Part shown: in pieces, positions 12,660-24,022 of the stretch
Numbering within the stretch: position 1 is the first letter of the stretch
Layout of the letters: every line of letters starts with the position of its first letter
Origin: Marchantia polymorpha subsp. ruderalis
Taxonomy: Eukaryota; Streptophyta; Marchantiopsida; Marchantiales; Marchantiaceae
DNA: 64,000 nt
Direction of reading: 5' to 3'
Assembly (NCBI GenBank): GCA_037833965.1
Contig: AP031358.1
Location: forward strand, 20,468,001-20,532,000
Translations under genes and position numbers: made by a program
Notes under the pieces: model-generated
What the model was told of the DNA's origin: nothing
Databases searched by the model: none
What the model saw: only the letters and a program-made list of their open reading frames with translations

Positions 12660-14639
12660 CAACAAATCACGATTTCGCCACCATCGGAAGTACACAAGGG
12701 ATGTAATGCGGAAAGATGGATACTTTATTGCTGTCAATAAGGTGCTAATGACAGCAGAGCCTTCCATGACCCTTCTCGCACAAGTGATCTGATATGCAAA
12801 TTCATCCACCGCCCGATATTGCTATCGAGGTGCCGAATTACTGTAGTTTCCATTCTTAGATGAATGATAATACATACTAGTGAAATCTATACTCGCTCCG
12901 AAGTGCAGTGGCGAAATGGAGCGTAAAGTATCTATCAATGAAGTCTTGAAGAGAGTTGCGTAAATACACTCACGGGAATCCCTGAGACTGGATCAGCAGT
13001 TTTTGATTCAGGTCATATACTATTGACTCAAGTGGTGATGCTAATCCAGTAAAGAAGGGCCAGTGGTAAAAATGTTGATGTGTTATCGTATATTCGTTTC
13101 CTAATGTCTCTTCCCTTGTCTCGATGCTTCCCATCTCTATCTTTCTACTTGAAGGTATTCGAATAGTATTCATCGATGGCCTCTTTTAACCTGTTGAACA
13201 TGCAGAAAGATTCATTTGCATCCCAGCATCTCAGTTCTAGTAAGCCATGTATCAAGCCATGGTTGACTAGCTGATGTCTCTCTGTGGAAGACTCTGATAA
13301 CATGCTTGTGCTGGCCGTGATCTCAGCAGAATGGTAATCGCCAGCACGCTCAGAACTGTGACATATATAATTGTGGTAGGTTCGTAGCACGAATGCTTTT
13401 GCAGTTGGCCTGCGTGGGGACGTTCAGTTACAGACGCTCTTGCAGCAATTTGACTTTAACATCGAGAAGTGTTTTTCAAAAGATGGACAACCTCGTTTGC
13501 TGAATTTCAAAATGAAAGTATTTTCGTTCAAGATGCTTGACTTGGATATTGAGTCGAAGTCAACCACGCATTATACCACTATATCCAACCATGCGTTAAT
13601 AACTTATTGCATGGTTGGATTAGAGCAGTCATGACAGTTCAGTACAGGATGTTATCCTTTGGAATGGAGATGATAACCAAGAAATGGACCATCCAACCAA
13701 ATCTTCGTACCAACAGCAGAAGATCGTGTCACCGCACGTCAGCAGTGGTACGAGCAGACATGGATGCAATGTCCTGGTAGCCGAGTCTCGCCACAGAGCC
13801 AGGATTGATCTTTGGCAGTCCACTTGCACCGAACATCGTTCATGAGAATCCTGTCAGCTGCTGTTCTTGTCCTCCCATGAACATTCTCGTTGAGCAGCAT
13901 CAGGATGTAAAATATTGTCCATCACATGGGTCCAGGTGAGGAGGAGGAGGAGGAGAGCTGGATTTCTGACTCTCAAACTCCCGTAAGTTGACCGATCATC
14001 CCTCTTCTCTTCCGTGCTCCTTAGATTCTCTAGTGCTCCGAACAAGCACCAGAAAAGATTCCTTTGAATTGGTTGCCGAGCCCGAAGAATTGTCCTCGGT
14101 CGGTAATCAGTCAGTCTCATTGGCGGGGCCACATGCTTAAAAGCTAGATGTTCAACTCTTTAAATAAATGTAAACATTTCGTTCGACTAAACGCTCAAAT
14201 CTTTCAATCTGTTCACTTTACCGCGAGGAATTCATCGAAAAGATTACTTTAGATTCCGTTTCTCACATCTGGTCTACGAGTCTTAAAAAAAGCCTTCATG
14301 TCGGCAGCTTTGCAACGGAGAGACACTCAACTGGATGGAAGACAGTCCAGAAGAAACTTTAATCTCTCCTCTGGCAGCCTATCTTATCCCTGTGAGTTTT
14401 TGAGTAGACGGCTCGATGGGATCTCCAACATCTTTGTTGCTTCAAATTTCTACTCTGATTTCCTGTGAAGCAGCGGTACTCTACTGCTTACAAGGAAGAT
14501 GCTGTGAGCACTTGACGTGTGGTAGATTTATATGACTGTACAGTAACCCTGCCTACTGCATAATAGGTACTTCTGCATTTAGGGGAAAAGTATGGAATAC
14601 ATACCCATCAAGTAGCGTGGGGATGAAACCAAATGGGTG
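12660..14639. other. Unit A central non-coding block
   Basis: Alignable with 34003-35838 plus 45591-46205 of unit B. It contains the intact counterpart (about 14034-14038, 'gctcc') of the site into which the 9.7-kb element inserted in B. On the - strand, 13735-13900 keeps a ~55-codon open stretch (for example 'RTAADRILMNDVRCKWTAKD') also seen in B, but A/B differences there are mostly amino-acid changing and no start or partner exon is evident. It lacks a 458-bp segment that B has at 35037-35494 (junction after 13686). No gene is called. Confidence 0.45.
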
Positions 14640-15860
14640 TCTTCCTAAAAAGATATTGTGTAAATGTTCTCGGTCGAACACCGAGTAATCTAATAAACAG
14701 AATGGAAGTCAACATCAGTTGGAACGTTTTCAGTTTCACGATGGAAAAAATGTCCTATTATAGGAACAGCTGGGGCAAAATAAATGTATTCAACTTGTTG
14801 CCTGAAAATGGTAAGAAATATTCATTATGGTAGTGGATTGTCGGGTTCAGCACTCAAGATGACTCTGGTGGAAGGAGATTTACTTCGATCGGAAGCAGAA
14901 AAACCAATCCTCGTACCAAGTACCTCACCTTCTAAATCTCGTCTAAATTCCCTTCGCCATCCGATCATAGTTGTGTTTAAAACACAGCTATGATCGGATG
15001 GTCGACGGGTTAGCAATCTCCTGTCCCGAGGGGAGACAGGTGCAGACAGTTAGTAATAACCCAATGGCTTCGAAATATCTGATTAATATCCACAACGATG
15101 AAAGCGGGGCTCAGAAAAATTCATAATATATTTAGATCTGATGGCTAGAGATCAAAATTCAACCGGTGAAGATGTTATTTATTACCTCTGAATTTCATCA
15201 ATCGTTAGGAAATATGAAAGTAAGATCCATGAGTGACGCGCTTTTGTGGACTCTGCTTGACTCAGTTAGACATTACATCTCTGTCTAACAGACTGGACCT
15301 CTAGAAATTTCCAGTTATTACTCTGACCCTTCAGCAGCCGTCAGAAGCTCAGGGGATCTGAACACACATGTCGGTTCAAAAAAGACAGCACGGACAATTC
15401 GCTTTTCATAAGCTGACTATTGAAGTGGGCTCCACTCCCACTGAGATGGCCACGAAGAACAACGTGGACCACTTTTCTGGAATCTCATTGAACGTGGTGT
15501 ACCAGTAAGTGCTCCAGTTCTTGAGCTGGGAAATTTTGTGCCTGGTGACGTACAATGGCGCATTGGACTATAAGTACTCGGAATGAAATCCCGATCGATG
15601 GCGTGTCTGATCCTCGCCCGACGACTCACCCAGCCAGGAACGAAGGGGCGAGGAAACCCATCGTGTGCATGTGCGATTGTGAAGCATCGAAAATTTAGCC
15701 CAGGGCTCTCGTTGCAGCTCGTGCTTTTGTTCTGCTCAGTGATATTCGACAGATCTAGAGCAGTGACACGAAGGAAAGCGCCTCCAACGTTTCCTTTTAC
15801 GGCCGCGCACCAATGCCATGTGAGGGTGAGCTCGAGCCCGATCGGAGTTAAAGTTTATCG
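14640..15860 (+). repeat. Upstream module M1 of ROCO gene A, with coding relics
   Basis: Paralogous to 24060-25360 (upstream of the unit A membrane gene) and collinear with 46206-47490 in B. It contains decayed coding frames best seen by comparing copies. Around 15058-15270 a frame is open in B (46630-46902) but broken here. Around 15370-15510 a frame starting ATG at 15369 reads 'FAFHKLTIEVGSTPTEMATK' and ends at cca|GTAAGT. Around 15540-15750 is a frame containing 'KSRSMACLILARR'. The protein family is not recognised. Confidence 0.55.
14957..15001. repeat. 45-bp near-perfect palindrome, unit A only
   Basis: Left arm 'ccatccgatcatagttgtg' and right arm 'cacagctatgatcggatgg' are complementary apart from one position and separated by only a few bases. 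Unit B (about 46604-46640) has only the left arm followed directly by normal sequence ('cttttctggtggccgacgg' region). The right arm is therefore a local inverted copy made after the A/B duplication. Confidence 0.9.
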
Positions 15861-16506
15861 ATTATTCGAGTTTCCATGTAAGTTTGTCTTTTACTTTGAA
15901 CTTTGACCGAGATCTTCATTTGAAGTCATGAATCACTGTTATCTAACCTTTAGCATATGAATCATTTTCCAAGTCATTTGTACACCACAGTTTTTCTTCA
16001 CTTGCAAGCAAGTTCTTGAGAGGATTGACATTGATCTTCGCAAGTATCATGCTGGTTCTATCGTTTTTTATATGGAGTGCTCTTAGCACGGACAAAATCA
16101 GATTTCATTTTAATGGTTGAGGTCTAAACACCTCCAGACATTGGTAGTAGGACTGTGCATGCCCTCAAATGCTTGACAGTTGAGGTAGAAGAACAATCAT
16201 ACCAGCAGTTCAAAACCTCGAGTCCTCGTGAACTCTCTACCCATTTTTTCGACAATATGACTAGAAAACTCCCACAAAGTTGATAATTTTGTTCTGAACC
16301 TACGAGATATGCAGGGTAATGAAGACCACTGGACCGATCTTCAAAGCAAGAAAGAGCACAACAGGATTTTTCCACTAAGGTAACCATTTATGTGCCTCAG
16401 AATACATCCATTTGCTTGAATAGATGAGAGATTTCACGAAAATGTATTCAATGAAGATGATGTTTGAAATCTCTGTTGTAACGACATCAAGTTCATCAGC
16501 ACACTG

Positions 16507-16770
16507 ATGCACTCATTTAGTTATCCCGTTCGCTTGCACAACAAAGTCAAGATTTGCTCTGAACTTCTAAGAACATTTTCCAATCACATAGAGTATAGAG
16601 GAACACGCTTGTTGTGTTCATATGTTGTCGTTACCTTGATCGCTCACACGATTCAATCAGAAGATCTTATTGAATACAATGCATTCAATTTCCACGCCCA
16701 TCATAAAGTCTGTCTTCCAGTGAGTCGCATTCTCCCATTCCAGATGTACATCCAGTTTTACACAACGTAG
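16507..16770 (+). CDS. Hypothetical 87-residue ORF, possibly an exon relic
   Basis: The ATG-initiated frame encodes 87 residues, starting MHSFSYPVRLHNKVKICSEL. The same frame can be followed upstream to about 16283 ('NFVLNLRDMQGNEDHWTDL') with three stops in unit A. One of them (the TGA near 16420) is a CGA arginine codon in unit B, so an ancestral longer frame is possible. The unit B copy at 48139-48402 differs by two amino-acid changes and none silent, which is no evidence of selection. No family is recognised. It lies ~600 bp upstream of the ROCO start and could be part of a 5' exon, an old gene piece, or chance. Confidence 0.2.
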   Translation: MHSFSYPVRLHNKVKICSELLRTFSNHIEYRGTRLLCSYVVVTLIAHTIQSEDLIEYNAFNFHAHHKVCLPVSRILPFQMYIQFYTT

Positions 16771-16870
16771 TTTAGTTTACATCTGAGATATCTGCGTTTC
16801 CATACATTCCATGACCTTCTTCGTACACATAGCAGCATTTTTGCTACAAACCAGTCTTTTATATTTCAGA

Positions 16871-16998
16871 TTCACCTGCAGAGCCATCATCAATTCCACT
16901 CAGTTCGAGTTCCTTCACCTCTGCAGATCAAACAAGAAACGCTAATCTTGCTTTGCACACGCTCTATGATTGGCTTGGAACCAGTATCCTGATCTGTG
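16871..16998 (+). other. Candidate cryptic exon upstream of ROCO gene A
   Basis: An acceptor-like 'ttatatttcag' (ending 16870) is followed by an open frame encoding 'SPAEPSSIPLSSSSFTSADQ' then 'TRNANLALHTLYDWLGTSIL'. It ends at a strong donor (ct|GTGAGT, about 16998). The same arrangement is present in unit B at about 48502-48630, where the donor lies one base further along. It could be a 5' exon of the ROCO transcript or part of a lost gene. No downstream exon in a consistent phase was confirmed. Confidence 0.25.
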
Positions 16999-17376
16999 AG
17001 TTCATTTTGATTCACATCGCCTTTCATGCTCTGCATTGAAATCTAACCTCCTACTTCCACTTTGCACAATCTTCTTGCGTTTGTAGCGAATTGCTATTGA
17101 CTCAATTTTGTGCAGAGCTTAGAGTAATCTTTGTGTCGCTACTCATGCAGAGAGCAAGAAGTCTCATGCCCACCATGCACTTGCACACGAGCTGTGACAC
17201 TACGACGGAAAGTTCAGATTTATTCGGGTGAGCCGTGCCTGCAGATCGAGGAGGGGGCTTCCTGTAGGCCCGGATATATTTCGCTCGCGCATGCCACGCA
17301 GCACACGTTTCTTTGTCTGTGAGAGAGGAAGAGACTGGAAGGTGCAGGTGTGCACATTGCCATTCTCAGTCACGGT

Positions 17377-17478
17377 GCCGAGACACGGGGAATGGACTCC
17401 ACACACGAGGAACCAGAGAGTCGCGCTGCCGAGACACTGGGGATGGACTCCATAGACGAGGAACCAGAGAGTTTTGAC
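17377..17478 (+). repeat. 51-bp coding tandem repeat at the ROCO N-terminus
   Basis: Units 17377-17427 and 17428-17478 encode AETRGMDSTHEEPESRA and AETLGMDSIDEEPESFD. The first unit spans the chosen ATG (17392), and each unit contains a Met followed by an acidic EEPES motif. The same pair is present in unit B at about 49014-49115. Confidence 0.85.
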
Positions 17479-20400
17479 GTGAGCGAGACAGACGAGCAAC
17501 CGAAGCTTCCGTCCGCTGTCCAGTACCTTATACGGCTTCTGGAAGGCAAAGGCCAGCCTTTACGGAACCTTTACCAACGTCTTTTCAACCCAGAAATCCG
17601 AGAGTTCTTTCCGGATAGTGCAGCGCTGTCGACGATCACAGGGTGGCGAAGCCAAGTGCGCCTTCGAGTGCTGGAGGCAATCGGCAACTGCAACACCTTT
17701 GAGGATCTCACCGTGCCATTCATTTATTACGGAGCTAAATATGACGAAGCTAAATATGGGGAGATAGTTCGAGATTGGGGAGATATATCGAGGTTGACGG
17801 CAAGCGAGTGGGAGATAGTTTGCAGAGGATTCATGTCTAGCACCGTCCTAAAAGAGATCAGCCTTTCCCAATTGAGATGGGGTTCAGATGAGGAAGTGGA
17901 GAGCTTCTGTTTACAGCTGGGGGGAATTCTGAATTCCTCTAGCGTGACACACTTGACAATAAGGGGTTGCGAATTGAATGCCAGATGTTGGTTGAATCTC
18001 GCCTCAGGACTGCGAGGACATTCCGATTCTAAACTCCAGACGTTAGATTTAAAAGACGCGTGGGAGGACTCGAGTGCGGTGAAGCATGTGGCTGAAATGA
18101 TCAACAGTGCTCCACTATTACAAACGTTGATATTACGCGAGAGTCCGAAAACGGATGATGAGGCCGTTGGAATGCTGTCCCAGGCTTTAATCCAGAGCTC
18201 GTCTTTGCAAAAATTGTCGTTATGGGAGGTGGAGTGGGGAGCGGCCTTGTTGCTGAAAGCTTTGGCCGGAGACGATGGCAACCGATCCATTGAACGTCTT
18301 ATCCTGGATGGAATGGATGGACTCGGAGACTGTTTGAGGCAAGTTCTTTCTTCCAACCCATCATTGAAGGAAGTGTGTTTGGACTCCTTGCGGATGAGTC
18401 CTGAGGAATGGCAGCAGCTCGGCGAAGTCATACGTGACAAGGCTACAGCAACAACTATTAACGTACGATTTTTCTTAAGCCAAAACGTTGAACATGAGTG
18501 GAAGTCAATAGAAGCTGTTGCGTGTGCTGCTAGCTCCGATGTCAAGGACCCCACAATGGAGCTTGACATCTACTCTAAGTGGCTGTGTAACGATGATGTG
18601 ATGTTTTCAATGAACCTATTAGGTAGGGTCCTGGGCGGAGAAATCAAATCTATAAAAGATTTCTCCATATCCGGGTTTGTTTCTTCAGGTAGCAACGAAG
18701 ATAGACTCGAAAGTATCCTGTCGATGAATGGAAACACTGGAGAGACTTCAGTCCTGAAGAAACTGAGATTGAATGTTGTCCACAAAGATGTTTGGAAAGT
18801 CCTGCTTCGGGGCTTGCGAGGGAACACAAGTCTCACTCACTTATATTTGTCTCCCTCCAAAATGGAAGAAGAGGTGTTCATGGACGCGATGGGGATCCTG
18901 CGAGAGAACACAACTCTCACTCACTTGGCTTTGACTGGCTCCGAACTCCACGAGGAGGCGTTCAGGGACGTGATGGGGATCCTGCGAGAGAACACAACTA
19001 TCACTCACTTGGCTTTGACTGGCTTAAAACTCCACGAGGTGGCGTTCAGGGACCTGATGGGGCTCCTGCAAATCAACTTGACTCTCCAGGATATAGATGT
19101 CAACTACACCTCATGGACAATGGATGGGAAGGAGGCGTTGATTAAAGAGGCGCTCAAGCAGAACCAGAAGCGGGCCGGGTACATGTCCGTCTTCTGCGAA
19201 GCCAAATTAGCATTTGGAGATGCAAAAGCTGGTCGACTCTTCTTATGCGGCTCTCCTCTAGCAGGTAACGTGCTCTGTGCATTCTCAGTTTTTTTCTCAA
19301 TGCATGCAAATTAGCAATCTAGGGTTTGACTTTTCAAAATTGAATATTAAAGTCGAAAGATTAAATTTCTTATCTATAAGTATTTGGAATTGTGTAAATA
19401 TTTGAGAAAACTAGATTGAAAAGAAAACTAATATTCCAAAGTTTTAGATTATAAATAAGACTTATTTTATGATTTTAGATTTTGATGTGAAATTTGGATT
19501 TTTTCCAATTCTGTTTATCTATAAATATGATTAAATAATATGGTAGCAAATAATTTGTAAAAATATCTCTAGTAACAATTTATATTTCTTTTGATTCTCT
19601 TGATTCTCATTTCATCTGCAGGCAAGACTCAAGTGCGTCAAACCCTGATGAGGATAGTTAAAGGGCAAAGTTGGATTGGCAACAAAGTGAAGAAGTTGAG
19701 GAGAACGAAGGGAATTGAAGTGGAATACTTGCAAAACAATGATAGAAGTCAAATCTCAATATGGGATCTTGCAGGACAAGGCATTTTCCGTACCCTTCAA
19801 AACGTGATCTTCCCTCAATCCAACAATTTTTGTATTTTCCTATTTGTTTATAGTCCCTTCCGTGAAGAAGATTCTTCATGGAATGGGACTGTTTTTTCTG
19901 CAGAGAAAGAAGAGGATTGTTTTGAGACTGAGTTGGAGGAATGGTTATGTTTTATCACTTCCAGCACTAGGATCACGGGACATAGTCTTCCACAAGTTCT
20001 TGTTGTGATTACACACAAGGATAAAGTTCCATACAGCTCTTTAAAGTGGGCTGAGAACATAATAGGCACACTAACCAAAAGATTCGCAAATTTTGTGGAT
20101 CTCCACCAAGAGGTTTTTCATTTGGATGCACGGAAGAAGAAGGAAGTTATTCCTCTCCAAAATCACATTTTTGAGAATTTCAAAAATTTGTTGTGTGAAA
20201 AGTCCCCGCGGGTTCCCCAATTGTGTTCACACCTCTACTGCCTCTTGGTTTCAAACACCAAGAAGAATAGAAGTTGCCCTCTCTTGCCATCCAAAGACTT
20301 CAATGAAATCTGTGCTCCTAGTTTGACAGAATTTGTTCCATCATCTTCAACTCATTCAGTTGGTCATGAGAGGATAATGAGCGCAATAATATCATATTTG

Positions 20401-22358
20401 AATGACGTTGGATCCATCATTTCTATCCCCAACCTTGATTACATCATTGTAGATCCTAACTGGCTTACTTATACATTATTGGGTAAGCTGGTAGCTCTAG
20501 GTCAAAACTTTCAACCTATAAAGTCCAGGTCCTTTGAAAGAAGCGCATACGCAAGCAAGGACGGATTTGTCAGCGAGATCGTCTTTGTTCGCTTGATGGA
20601 GGAGTTTCTGCGAAAGCAACCACATGGACAGGGAGGTGTGACCACTCAGGTGCTTGAAGACATACTCATTAATTTAGATTTGTGTTTCAAGGTGGAAGAT
20701 ACTTCTCAGTATTTCATTCCTTCCTTCATACCTGAGCATGCAAACACGGAAGACCAGAAGCCTCAAGAATTGGCTTGGGAAACAAGGGATAAGAATTCAC
20801 AGTTTGTCGGCATCCGAATTCAATGCCAAGATGCAAGAACAATGGCACTAACGGCTGCTTTTTTCCCATGCTTTCAGGTGATTTCATATATACTGTGAGA
20901 AGATTGAATGCGTCAACTTCTGATTGTAGCCTATGTGTGATGGAGTGTTCTTTTCTCATAGGATGAATTCAATTTATGAAATGCGCAGCTCAATTTTTGT
21001 TAAATTTTGTATCATTGCAGATGTTCATGAGACGCAAGTTGATATCGGAGTTGAATGTTTCCAAGAAGAATGTGACCTGCTCTCGACACTATCTGCAACT
21101 TTTCCTTGATGGGCATGAGATCTACATCGAGCAAGGAACGTCCCACAAATACGTGGATGTACTGATGTTACGCTCGAAGCATAAATCAAGGTCGGAGGCT
21201 CTGCAATACGTGATGAAGCATATCGTAGAGGAGTTGAAATCATTCTGCGCATCACCCAAAGGCTGTCCCGGGGTGGCGTTAGTGTTGGGTGTGATCCAAA
21301 CACTTTGCGTGGAGAAGCTGATTCCGAGTCATCTCAGAGGAGCAATTCTGATAGAGGAGCTCAAATCAAACTTCATTCGTAGCATCAATGAGAAACTTGA
21401 GGAAATTCTGTCGAATAGATTGCACTTGGTGAAGGATGAAGATTTGCTCAACTATGAGCAGTCTTGGCCCTCGATTGAAGGGCACACACTGAAAATAGGC
21501 GAAAGAGCTAGATATTTGCTGCGAGAGAGCGATGTGAAAGCGGTTGTGAATGAGATCCGACAAAGGTGCGTTCAACAATTGAGCAATGATTTGGATCAAC
21601 CTTACAGTGAAAGTGATAACAGGGTTGGCAATTCAAGTTCTTCATACCGTTTTGAGAGGTTGAGATCAATAGAGAGCAAGTTGGGACACATACTTACTTC
21701 CCAACAAGAACTACAGCCAACTAGAGTCAACAAGAACTACAGTTTATTCAGGTCTGAAGTGGACAGGTTGATTCAGTATTTTCATTCGCTTCAGCAGGCG
21801 AAAACTCCGAAGATACCATACGTTGCCAACGATGTTGGCATTTTCTATAGCATGAGTGCAAAATTGCATTTAGGTAAAACCGTTCGTTTACACTTGATGT
21901 GTGAATCTGTCGATGGGTTTCACATGGTCAAAGATCAAGAAGGTGTGATGATACGCTTGGATCGGGAGAATTGTGCATGGATTCAGAAAACTGTTGAAAT
22001 TACATGCAAAGTCATGTATTATGCTGTGAAGGCTGGACTGGATAAGACCCTCAATCTGGGCCAAGCGATTCCGAACTGGGAAGATTTACAATCCGATATT
22101 TTTAAACTAGAAGGCATTAGCGATCGTGATCGTAGGGCAGTTAGAAAAGGTGGGAAAAGCATGGAGCTCAACGAAGCATGGCTGAGGATTCAGCAAACTC
22201 TTGAGCCTCAGCTTCGAGATAGCTATTCAGCGAGATTCAAGTTGTATCAGGTGAAATACGTGAGTCAAGAATTAGATGAGCATGGATTATATGAGCATGC
22301 ATGGGTGTGCGAGGAGTGCATGCATAAAGGTCTTAATAGCAGAGTTTTGATAGTTTAG
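17392..22358 (+). CDS. LRR-ROC-COR (ROCO family) GTPase, unit A
   Basis: Three exons, 17392-19264, 19622-20877 and 21021-22358, join in phase to give 1488 residues. The N-terminus has an acidic repeat. About residues 120-600 are ribonuclease-inhibitor-type leucine-rich repeats. A ROC GTPase domain follows: P-loop GSPLAGKT (620-627), RTKGIEV (switch I), WDLAGQ (switch II, 672-677) and THKD (755-758, the G4 form known from LRRK-type ROC domains). COR follows (for example 'IISYLNDVGSIISIPNLDYI'), then a C-terminal region ending with CEEC (1473-1476). There is no kinase domain. The layout and length resemble plant TORNADO1-type ROCO proteins (~1.4 kb codons), but orthology is not shown. The ATG was chosen because the frame has a stop at 17320 and no earlier ATG; an unseen 5' exon is possible. 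Likely a cytosolic signalling switch with an LRR sensing surface (inference). Confidence 0.88.
19265..19621 (+). other. ROCO A intron 1, splits the P-loop
   Basis: 357 bp, donor cag|GTAACG, acceptor ATCTGCAG|gc. It interrupts the codon for the second conserved glycine of the P-loop (G|GC, residue 625). Only the spliced form restores GSPLAGKT. AT-rich throughout. Confidence 0.92.
20878..21020 (+). other. ROCO A intron 2
   Basis: 143 bp, donor cag|GTGATT, acceptor ATTGCAG|atg, phase 0 between Gln and Met inside the COR region. It is the same length in unit B. Confidence 0.9.
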
Positions 22359-23688
22359 GATTCGAAGGAGGTAGGAATGTCATTATGCAATTGACAAGGA
22401 TATGTTTAGAGCCTCATGCAATATGAATGTCTGCAAAATCTTCCTTAGAGTTTTTACTCGTAAAAGTCTTTCAAAATCTTTGCAATCATGTCAATCGCGC
22501 AGTGATGTTTCTGAGTAATATTTGTCTTTGACTAATCTATCAAAATTACATTTTGAGGACAAAGTTTCACTTGCGGCTTGTTGCAAGTCTCACCATGATG
22601 AAATCCCTTCACTCAAACGTTTGGTAGTCAGCATTGAATTTTGATGCATATTCCAGAATGATAGTTCTGTTATTGTTATGAATGATCAGGGTAGAATGGA
22701 CAGGAATAAAGATCAGATTATCTTATTGTTATACAGTTGGTAACCTTGTTTATACACGAGTGCAATTTTGAGCACTGCATGTTCCGACCACATGCAGTGT
22801 TCTAGATGTGCTGGCGTCGGCTTTCCTCACCTGCACTCTTCGAGCGGCAGGCTCTTCAGGAGACGAACACTGCTGTGCAAAACTCGTGGGTCAAATGATT
22901 GGAATGTGATTAGAGAGACACCATAGTTTTACGATAAGGATGTTGCGGAGTCTGTGAAAAAGAGGGTCAAGATGTAAGAATCCGAGTGACTTTTTAGATA
23001 AGTGATTGCACCTAGGTAGCTTTGTCGCGCTCCATCTGTAATCTATGATGAATTTTATTCTGAAATGGATGGTAAGAATAAATCATGACACAATCAAAAC
23101 AATTTATTTGCTTTTCTTTCAACTGTTGTCAGGACTAATTTAATGGCAGCTTGGTTGTCTTCTGCAAATTCTATGAGCAAGGCCGTTCATTGAGAAGGGA
23201 TTGATCTCGAGGCTGTGGTAGAAGAAATCCATAAAATCTTAGATGTGCTAACGATGAGATCAGGGCCGGGAAATTCTACCATCAAACGCATTATGGGACA
23301 TTTTGGAACATTTTGCTCGCTGATCATGATTATGGAAATACTTTGCAATGGGCGTGCCTTGCAACGTGGTGCAGATCTTCTTAAACGGGAGCAGGCCTGT
23401 TTCTAGCAGGGCTGGAAACATTAATTGTTTTGCAATCAGGTTTAAAATTTTATTTTAATTTTAATCCGTAATGTACTATTGGCATAAAATCTGGGTTTAG
23501 ATTTTTTTTTACTCATTTGCCTGCTAATGAGGCGAAAGAGTTAAAAAATTCTTGACTAAATATGTATTAATATCGAACATCTACGTGACAAAGTGCGTAG
23601 TTGAGTCCTACATGGATTCTAGGTTTGTAGAGATAGCAGAAATAGCAAAGAAGACAATCTGATCTAAATAGGTGTGTCATGGAGGTAA

Positions 23689-23820
23689 GATAAATTCGTG
23701 ACTAAGACCAACTATCCGACGTTCTCAGAGAGTATGAGAGAATTGTTCGATGTTGACGACGAGTCTGGTTGTGACAGCGCGGATGGATCCGATGATGATT
23801 ATGAAAGCCTAGATGCATGA
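23689..23820 (+). other. Short open frame encoding an acidic tail
   Basis: Open for 43 codons before the stop, with an internal ATG at 23734. It encodes 'TKTNYPTFSESMRELFDVDD' followed by a Ser/Asp-rich tail ending YESLDA. The unit B equivalent (ATG 55292, stop 55376-55378) differs by one residue. It looks like the C-terminal end of a larger protein, possibly a transposase or another lost gene. The family is not identified. Confidence 0.3.
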
Positions 23821-23984
23821 GCTAGTTGTTAGTACACTAACCACACTCTTCTGTACTCATTCGGTACTAAAAGTCTAATACAATTGATTAAAATCATTAT
23901 TGAAATCAAGTATTTTAAGGAAATTTTAGTAACCTGAAATTATTTTAATACAAATTAGGTTTTTCCCACCCCTGGTTTCTAGAG

Positions 23985-24022
23985 GCAAGATTGATGATTT
24001 GGTGAGGAATCATCAATCTTGC
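23985..24022. repeat. 15-bp-stem inverted repeat
   Basis: 'gcaagattgatgatt' and 'aatcatcaatcttgc' form a perfect 15-bp stem around an 8-base loop. The same structure is present in unit B at 55543-55581 with one more paired base. It may be the end of a small inverted-repeat element. No target duplication was recognised. Confidence 0.8.

Noticed and set aside
13145..13390. 81-codon minus-strand ORF, mirrored at 34378-34653
   Set aside because: The frame ends differ between units because of substitutions and indels; there is no conserved start, motif or partner exon.
17350..17391. Upstream GTG at 17350 as the ROCO start (also 48987 in unit B)
   Set aside because: Nuclear genes very rarely initiate at GTG; the first in-frame ATG is 42 bases downstream in both copies.
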